From Cyclobacteriaceae bacterium (GTDB taxonomy: Bacteria; Bacteroidota; Bacteroidia; Cytophagales; Cyclobacteriaceae): 64,000 bases of DNA. The notes under the pieces are model-generated. The model was given only the letters and a program-made list of their open reading frames with translations, ran no database searches and was not told the origin of the DNA. Each line of letters starts with the position of its first letter. Position 1 is the first letter of the stretch. Positions 60,145-64,000 of the stretch are shown here, piece by piece. Made by a program: the position numbers and the translations under genes. The stretch spans positions 62,001 through 126,000 of the forward strand of contig JAHCHY010000008.1 in NCBI GenBank assembly GCA_026129485.1, read 5' to 3'.

Positions 60145-60219
60145 TCGGGGTGAGACGATTCGAACGTCCGACCTCCACGTCCCTAACGTGATGCGCTAAC
60201 CGGGCTGCGCTACACCCCG
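60145..60219 (-). tRNA. tRNA-Pro, anticodon AGG
   Basis: On the minus strand the sequence folds as a 75-base cloverleaf. The acceptor stem is CGGGGTG with CACCCCG. The D stem is GCGC/GCGC. The anticodon stem is TCACG/CGTGG with loop TTAGGGA, so the anticodon is AGG (60182-60184). The T arm is GGACG-TTCGAAT-CGTCT, and A73 ends it. No CCA is encoded. C1-G72, A73, G35 and G36 are proline identity elements, so tRNA-Pro is secure. An A at position 34 is unusual in bacterial tRNA-Pro. The remainder of the 313-base gap around it holds only the terminator. Confidence 0.9.
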
Positions 60220-60366
60220 AATCCGGAACTTCAAAATCCCCGGGCTTGCCAGGGTTTCTAAAATCAGGGTGCAAGTATACTAAAAAGTGTCCATAAAAAA
60301 GCCTGCTTTGTACAAGGGTTTTTATACGATTCTGGCACCAAATAATTTACAGTCTGGATAAATCCA

Positions 60367-62268
60367 TCAGGAAGCCGGCAACATTACGGTAAAAACTGAA
60401 CCGGATCCCTTTTCGCTTTTCACGGAAATCTCGCCACCATTTTTCTCAACCATCTCTTTACTGATGATAAGCCCGATACCAGTACCCCTTTCGTGGTGCG
60501 TACCCGCAGTAGAGAAGCTGGTTGTCGCATCAAATAGCAAGGATAATTCTTCATCGTTCATGCCAACTCCTGAATCTTTTAAAATAATATGAACCCTATC
60601 GTCTACCCGGGTTGCCACCAGGCTGATTTCCCCTTTATCCCACGAGAACTTTATTGCATTGTTTAAAAGGTTTCGCAAAACAATCTCCATCTGATTTTTA
60701 TCTACCCATATAAACAAATCATCCGGCACTTCGGTTACCAGCGAAATCTGTTTAACTGACATGTTTTCTTCAAACTGATCGGCAACCCGGTTAACCAATT
60801 CTGCTACATTTACTTTTGATGGCGTGGCATTAATTTCACTTAACTCGCCCATCGCCCATTGCAAAAGGCTATCCAAAGCATTTCCGGATGCCTTTATGCG
60901 ATGGTTCAGACGATCGGACAACACGGCAAACTCCTCTTTGTTCAGGTTGCCTGAGGCATACAGGCTTAGTATAGATTGCAGGTTTGCCAGCGGGCCGCGC
61001 ATATCATGGCTGATCACCGAGAAAAGCTTATCCTTTAACTTATTTAATCGCTGCAGTTCCTGGTTGGATTGTTTAAGATACTTATTCAGTTGCTTTCGCT
61101 GACGGCTGGTTCTGAATGCATAGAATACCAATGCGCCTAACAATAATATTATTACTATAGAACCTGCTACTGCGTAACGCTGCTGCTTTATGATCAACAG
61201 GTTGTTCTCGTTAATCTGGTGCGACAACGCCAGCTCATTCTCCTTTTGCTTAAACTCGTCAGCAAATGTTAGCTGCCGGAGCTTACTGCTATTAATGCGC
61301 TGCTGTTTTTCTTCGGCAACCTCATGATACTCCTGGTAGTACGTATAAGCTTTCTGATAATCGCCTAACGCGGCATACGCCTTAGCATACGTTTCGTAGA
61401 GGTGGTCTTTCGGGTTAAAAAAATCATTCAGCACAACGACCTTACTTGTGATTATATGCTCTGCCGTATCCAGGTATTTAATTGTTTGTAAAGGAAGCTC
61501 TTTGCCCAAATAGGTTCGGGCAAGCTGAATGTATGTTTCAATTTCATTTTCCAGCTCATCAACTTTTTTAATGAGCCGGAGGTTCTCCTGATAGTAGTAC
61601 AGGCTGCTGTCGTATTTTTTTGTTCGCAGGTAAATACTGCCCACATTACCCTGTAATATGGCAATCCAGGCTGTGTCTTTATTTTGAATGGCGATGTTTC
61701 CGGCTCGCCTGAATCCCTGTAAGGCACTGTCGTACTCAAGCTGCTCGCGATCAATCAATGCCAGGCCATTGTAACAATTTATTCGGGTTCGGTGATCGAG
61801 CGAGTCCCTGCCCCGTTCCAATGCCCGTATATAATTCGCTTCAGCCTCCTGAAAGTTACCGGCTTTGTGATGAATCAGGGCCACTTCAAACCAGCAAAGC
61901 GCCTCAGCCACCTGTTTCTTCTGCCGGGCATACAGCTTGGCGCTCTCAATAAAATAAGTAGTTGCCTCGCTCATGCGCCCGTCTGCAAACATAATGGCTG
62001 CCCAGCTATATACCCGGGGCAAAACCTTCTCGGCATACTTTTTTTGCCGGGCTATCAGGGTAATTTCGGTTATATCCTTTTCCGATAATTTGAATTCACC
62101 TTTTCTGCACAGCAGCACAAACTCTTCAAATGTTTCTTTGAAGTCTTCGCTGGTGGCAGCATGGGTTAAACGGGTTTTGTAATCTTCCAATGTGGGAGAT
62201 GCTGAACCGGCCCGGGCAGGCAGAAGCACGAGGGAGAAATACAAAACAAGATTAACCGTACCCTTCAT
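60367..62268 (-). CDS. TPR sensor histidine kinase
   Basis: A 633-residue kinase with a signal (MKGTVNLVLYFSLVLLPARA), a periplasmic array of tetratricopeptide repeats (about residues 80-330), one membrane helix (YAVAGSIVIILLLGALVFYAF), a coiled coil and a HisKA/HATPase_c module (phospho-acceptor H421 in SVISHDMRGPLANLQ; DSGVGMND; GTGIGLIISKEM). Bacteroidota use this class to sense extracytoplasmic protein or peptide signals; the partner regulator is not adjacent. The ATG at 62268 or 62271 is used because an upstream extension would disrupt the signal peptide. Confidence 0.92.
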   Translation of the reverse strand: MKGTVNLVLYFSLVLLPARAGSASPTLEDYKTRLTHAATSEDFKETFEEFVLLCRKGEFKLSEKDITEITLIARQKKYAEKVLPRVYSWAAIMFADGRMSEATTYFIESAKLYARQKKQVAEALCWFEVALIHHKAGNFQEAEANYIRALERGRDSLDHRTRINCYNGLALIDREQLEYDSALQGFRRAGNIAIQNKDTAWIAILQGNVGSIYLRTKKYDSSLYYYQENLRLIKKVDELENEIETYIQLARTYLGKELPLQTIKYLDTAEHIITSKVVVLNDFFNPKDHLYETYAKAYAALGDYQKAYTYYQEYHEVAEEKQQRINSSKLRQLTFADEFKQKENELALSHQINENNLLIIKQQRYAVAGSIVIILLLGALVFYAFRTSRQRKQLNKYLKQSNQELQRLNKLKDKLFSVISHDMRGPLANLQSILSLYASGNLNKEEFAVLSDRLNHRIKASGNALDSLLQWAMGELSEINATPSKVNVAELVNRVADQFEENMSVKQISLVTEVPDDLFIWVDKNQMEIVLRNLLNNAIKFSWDKGEISLVATRVDDRVHIILKDSGVGMNDEELSLLFDATTSFSTAGTHHERGTGIGLIISKEMVEKNGGEISVKSEKGSGSVFTVMLPAS

Positions 62269-62346
62269 CATACTTACAAAAGTAGGCAAGTGAAAAGTAA
62301 ATAGCGGGAGGAGAAATCTACAGAACACTCAAAAATATTACCTGCT

Positions 62347-62961
62347 CTATTTTTTGTTCTGTTTTAGATCGCGAATGAATTTTGCCCAGTTAAATGGATT
62401 AAGAAAGGGGTTAGTGCGCGGCTGAAACCTGTCGGCAGATGATGTGCTCCATTGATCCATGTAATATTTGTAGTTCGCGGCCCCATCCATAGGGGTGGTT
62501 TTTATCATCAGGGCAATCAATTCGGCATTGATGTTCTTTTGATCTATGCCATTGTCCATAGGAATATTTAAGGCCAGTACGGCTTCCTTAAAAACTTCTT
62601 CGGTAGGGAAAGGCATAATCTGCACCTCCTTCAGGTAAGTAACATCGGTTACCATTTCAATTACAATCGTCAGGTTTTCGGGCGCACCTTTTGGCACGAT
62701 ATAATGCTGGCGATGGTAGCCCACCGAGCTGACCACCACGCTATCGCCTTCCAGCACGGGCATGGAGAAAAAACCTGCCGGGCTTGTGCTGGTCCCTCTT
62801 CCTGCCTTGGGCACATAAATGTGCACCCCGGGTAATACGTTTACACTATCGCTTACAAAGCCGGAAAGCTGTATAATTCTTCTTTTGCTCTGAGCCAGCG
62901 TTTCAGAGGCAGCGCCAGTTAATATGCCCGCAAAAATGATTAAGCCAATTAGTTTCCGCAC
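62347..62961 (-). CDS. CarboxypepD_reg-like domain protein
   Basis: A 204-residue exported protein (signal RKLIGLIIFAGILTGAASETLAQ; GTG start at 62961). The N-terminal domain IIQLSGFVSDSVNVLPGVHIYVPKAGRGTSTSPAGFFSMPV is the carboxypeptidase D regulatory-like beta-sandwich, usual in this phylum at the front of TonB receptors but here followed only by a short C-terminal part (DQWSTSSADRFQPRTNPFLNPFNWAKF). It is a periplasmic protein of unknown role. It precedes the TPR kinase gene on the same strand by 78 bases. Confidence 0.82.
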   Translation of the reverse strand: MRKLIGLIIFAGILTGAASETLAQSKRRIIQLSGFVSDSVNVLPGVHIYVPKAGRGTSTSPAGFFSMPVLEGDSVVVSSVGYHRQHYIVPKGAPENLTIVIEMVTDVTYLKEVQIMPFPTEEVFKEAVLALNIPMDNGIDQKNINAELIALMIKTTPMDGAANYKYYMDQWSTSSADRFQPRTNPFLNPFNWAKFIRDLKQNKK

Positions 62962-62984
62962 AATATCCTTAAATTTAAATCAAC

Positions 62985-62992
62985 CAAAGATA
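62985..62992 (-). promoter_or_regulatory. -7 box TATCTTTG of the CarboxypepD_reg-like gene
   Basis: An exact TAnnTTTG on the minus strand ends 23 bases before the GTG start at 62961, a normal leader length that contrasts with the short leaders elsewhere in the window. Confidence 0.5.
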
Positions 62993-63039
62993 TGGATTCA
63001 GGCCGGTTAAGCCTAATCCGATCCACTAATGGTTTTTGC

Positions 63040-63047
63040 TATCTTAG
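63040..63047 (+). promoter_or_regulatory. -7-like box (TATCTTAG) of the ArsR gene
   Basis: TATCTTAG is one mismatch from TAnnTTTG and ends 11 bases before the ATG at 63059, which supports choosing that start over an earlier one. Confidence 0.42.
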
Positions 63048-63058
63048 CCGCGCTATTT

Positions 63059-63448
63059 ATGCGGCTTAAACATTTTAATATTGACCTTGGCGCACAGATT
63101 TTCCTGGCTTGTTCCGATACCTCGCGCCTGCGTATTCTTAACCTGATTTTGACAAACGGTGAAATGTGCATTACCGATCTTGAGCATATCCTTGAATTTA
63201 CGCAAACCAAAACCTCGCGCCATCTGCTCTATTTAAAAAATTCGGGCATATTAACTTCGCGTAAAATCAACCAATGGGTATTCTATCAATTAAAAGAAGA
63301 GGTATCTGACATAACCCGGCAGATATTCCAGTTTTTAAGCCGCGACCCGGTACTGCAGAAAGACCAGCAGGTGTTTCAAACTCTTTATACCAACCGCGAA
63401 TTATCGCTTAACAAATTACAACTCAAACCGCTGAGCCAACCCCGTTGA
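63059..63448 (+). CDS. ArsR-family transcriptional regulator
   Basis: A 129-residue winged-helix regulator: CSDTSRLRILNLILTNGEMCITDLEHILEFTQTKTSRHLLYLKNSGILTSRKINQWVFYQL. It has no cysteine pair of the classic metal-binding ArsR type; the single Cys in GEMCITD is the usual position but lacks its partner, so the effector may not be a metal. The start at 63059 is set by the promoter. It overlaps nothing and is followed after 1 base by the HAD gene, so the two are probably cotranscribed. Confidence 0.85.
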   Translation: MRLKHFNIDLGAQIFLACSDTSRLRILNLILTNGEMCITDLEHILEFTQTKTSRHLLYLKNSGILTSRKINQWVFYQLKEEVSDITRQIFQFLSRDPVLQKDQQVFQTLYTNRELSLNKLQLKPLSQPR

Positions 63449-63449
63449 A

Positions 63450-64000
63450 ATGAAGTACAAGTGCATTCTTTTTGATTTAGACCACACCCTGTGGGATTTT
63501 GAAACCAACTCATCGCGCACGCTGGCCGAGCTATATGAAGCTCACAACCTGCAGGCACGTGGCGTTACCGGGTTTTCGGAGTTCCGGAAAGTGTTCTCCG
63601 CCATTAACACCGATTTATGGACGAAATACGATGCCGGTTTGATTAGCCGCGATGAAATCCGGTTTCACCGCTTCCGGAGTATCCTTGCTCATTTTGACGT
63701 TGACGATGAAAAACTATCCATGACACTTTCAGACGAGTATGTGATGCAATCGCCAAAAAAAGGTGCGTTAATGCCCCATGCAATCGAATCGCTTGAATAT
63801 CTCGCATCCCGCTATCACATGACAATCATTACCAACGGGTTTGAAGAAATACAGGGAACCAAGCTTGCCTCATCAGGCATTACACATTATTTCAAAAGTG
63901 TGGTAACCTCTGCCCGGGCCGGGCATAAAAAACCCGCACGCGAGATTTTTGATTTCGCCCTGGCTGAAAATGGCTTTGCCCACCACGAGGCTGTGATGAT
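63450..64000 (+). CDS. HAD hydrolase, YjjG/pyrimidine nucleotidase type (3' partial)
   Basis: The frame runs past the end of the window; 183 codons are visible. Motif I is FDLDHTLWDFETN (D9, D11), the cap follows, motif II is MTIITNGFEEIQ and motif III GHKKPAREIFDFAL. The order and spacing match the YjjG family of 5'-nucleotidases that clean up non-canonical nucleotides. The ATG lies 1 base after the ArsR stop, so it belongs to that operon. The C-terminal motif IV is outside the window. Confidence 0.88.
   Translation, partial: MKYKCILFDLDHTLWDFETNSSRTLAELYEAHNLQARGVTGFSEFRKVFSAINTDLWTKYDAGLISRDEIRFHRFRSILAHFDVDDEKLSMTLSDEYVMQSPKKGALMPHAIESLEYLASRYHMTIITNGFEEIQGTKLASSGITHYFKSVVTSARAGHKKPAREIFDFALAENGFAHHEAVM

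Overview
The window is a chromosomal segment of a Bacteroidota bacterium, most likely of the order Cytophagales. The signs are exact TAnnTTTG promoter boxes, almost no Shine-Dalgarno sequences, and families typical of the phylum: a DUF3078 outer-membrane protein, a HmuY-like hemophore lipoprotein, a DUF5009 acyltransferase, a CarboxypepD_reg-like protein and a DnaX beginning MENF. The gene content is mainly housekeeping and core physiology. I see no rRNA, CRISPR array, transposase or prophage. One tRNA gene is present.

Layout. 1-2.6 kb: the end of a sigma-54 response regulator and its overlapping NtrY-like kinase. 2.6-10.9 kb: acpP, a YopX-like protein, a lipid kinase, a MocR regulator divergent from an EamA transporter, GNAT and DinB-like proteins, a branched-chain aminotransferase, a quinone-oxidoreductase-like enzyme and a flavin-binding protein. 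11-15.4 kb: tadA, aspS and small stress/DUF genes. 15.5-24.3 kb, all minus strand: an exported 1862-residue TPR-CHAT protein, a bestrophin-like channel, an OmpA/SPOR-like protein and a glycosyltransferase. 24.4-33.9 kb: an M20 peptidase, a VapBC toxin-antitoxin pair with a 27-bp palindromic operator, dnaX (with a frameshift at an A10 run), an SPFH lipoprotein, a DUF5009 acyltransferase and an FtsX-type permease.

34.2-44.4 kb is the most coherent system: a heme-acquisition locus. It has a receptor (hmuR-like) and a Calx-beta/HmuY-like lipoprotein at the surface, a periplasmic binding protein, permease and ATPase (hmuTUV), a HemS-like cytoplasmic protein (hmuS), a small Cys-rich protein of unknown function and a PchR-like AraC regulator. 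Three of its transcription units carry the same 7-3-7 palindrome (TTTAGAA-N3-TTCTAAA) directly before the first gene, which points to one iron or heme repressor.

44.4-64 kb: a HerA-like ATPase, GNAT, DUF3078, a single-domain response regulator, a lytic transglycosylase with LysM repeats, an O-methyltransferase/M16 peptidase pair, a nucleoside phosphorylase, a NeuD-like acetyltransferase, ispD, ettA, an LpxL-like acyltransferase, SixA, an orphan ExbD, tRNA-Pro with anticodon AGG, a TPR histidine kinase, an ArsR regulator and a truncated HAD hydrolase.

Best leads: (1) dnaX encodes a short and a long product through an A10 slippage site preceded by an SD-like AGGAGG; (2) the shared heme-locus operator and its unknown Cys-rich member; (3) the tRNA-Pro(AGG), which would need A34 deamination or unusual decoding; (4) a recurrent arrangement in which the -7 promoter box lies only 4-11 nt before the start codon, suggesting leaderless mRNAs; (5) large nested intergenic palindromes. 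Family assignments come from reading the translations; no database search was run.
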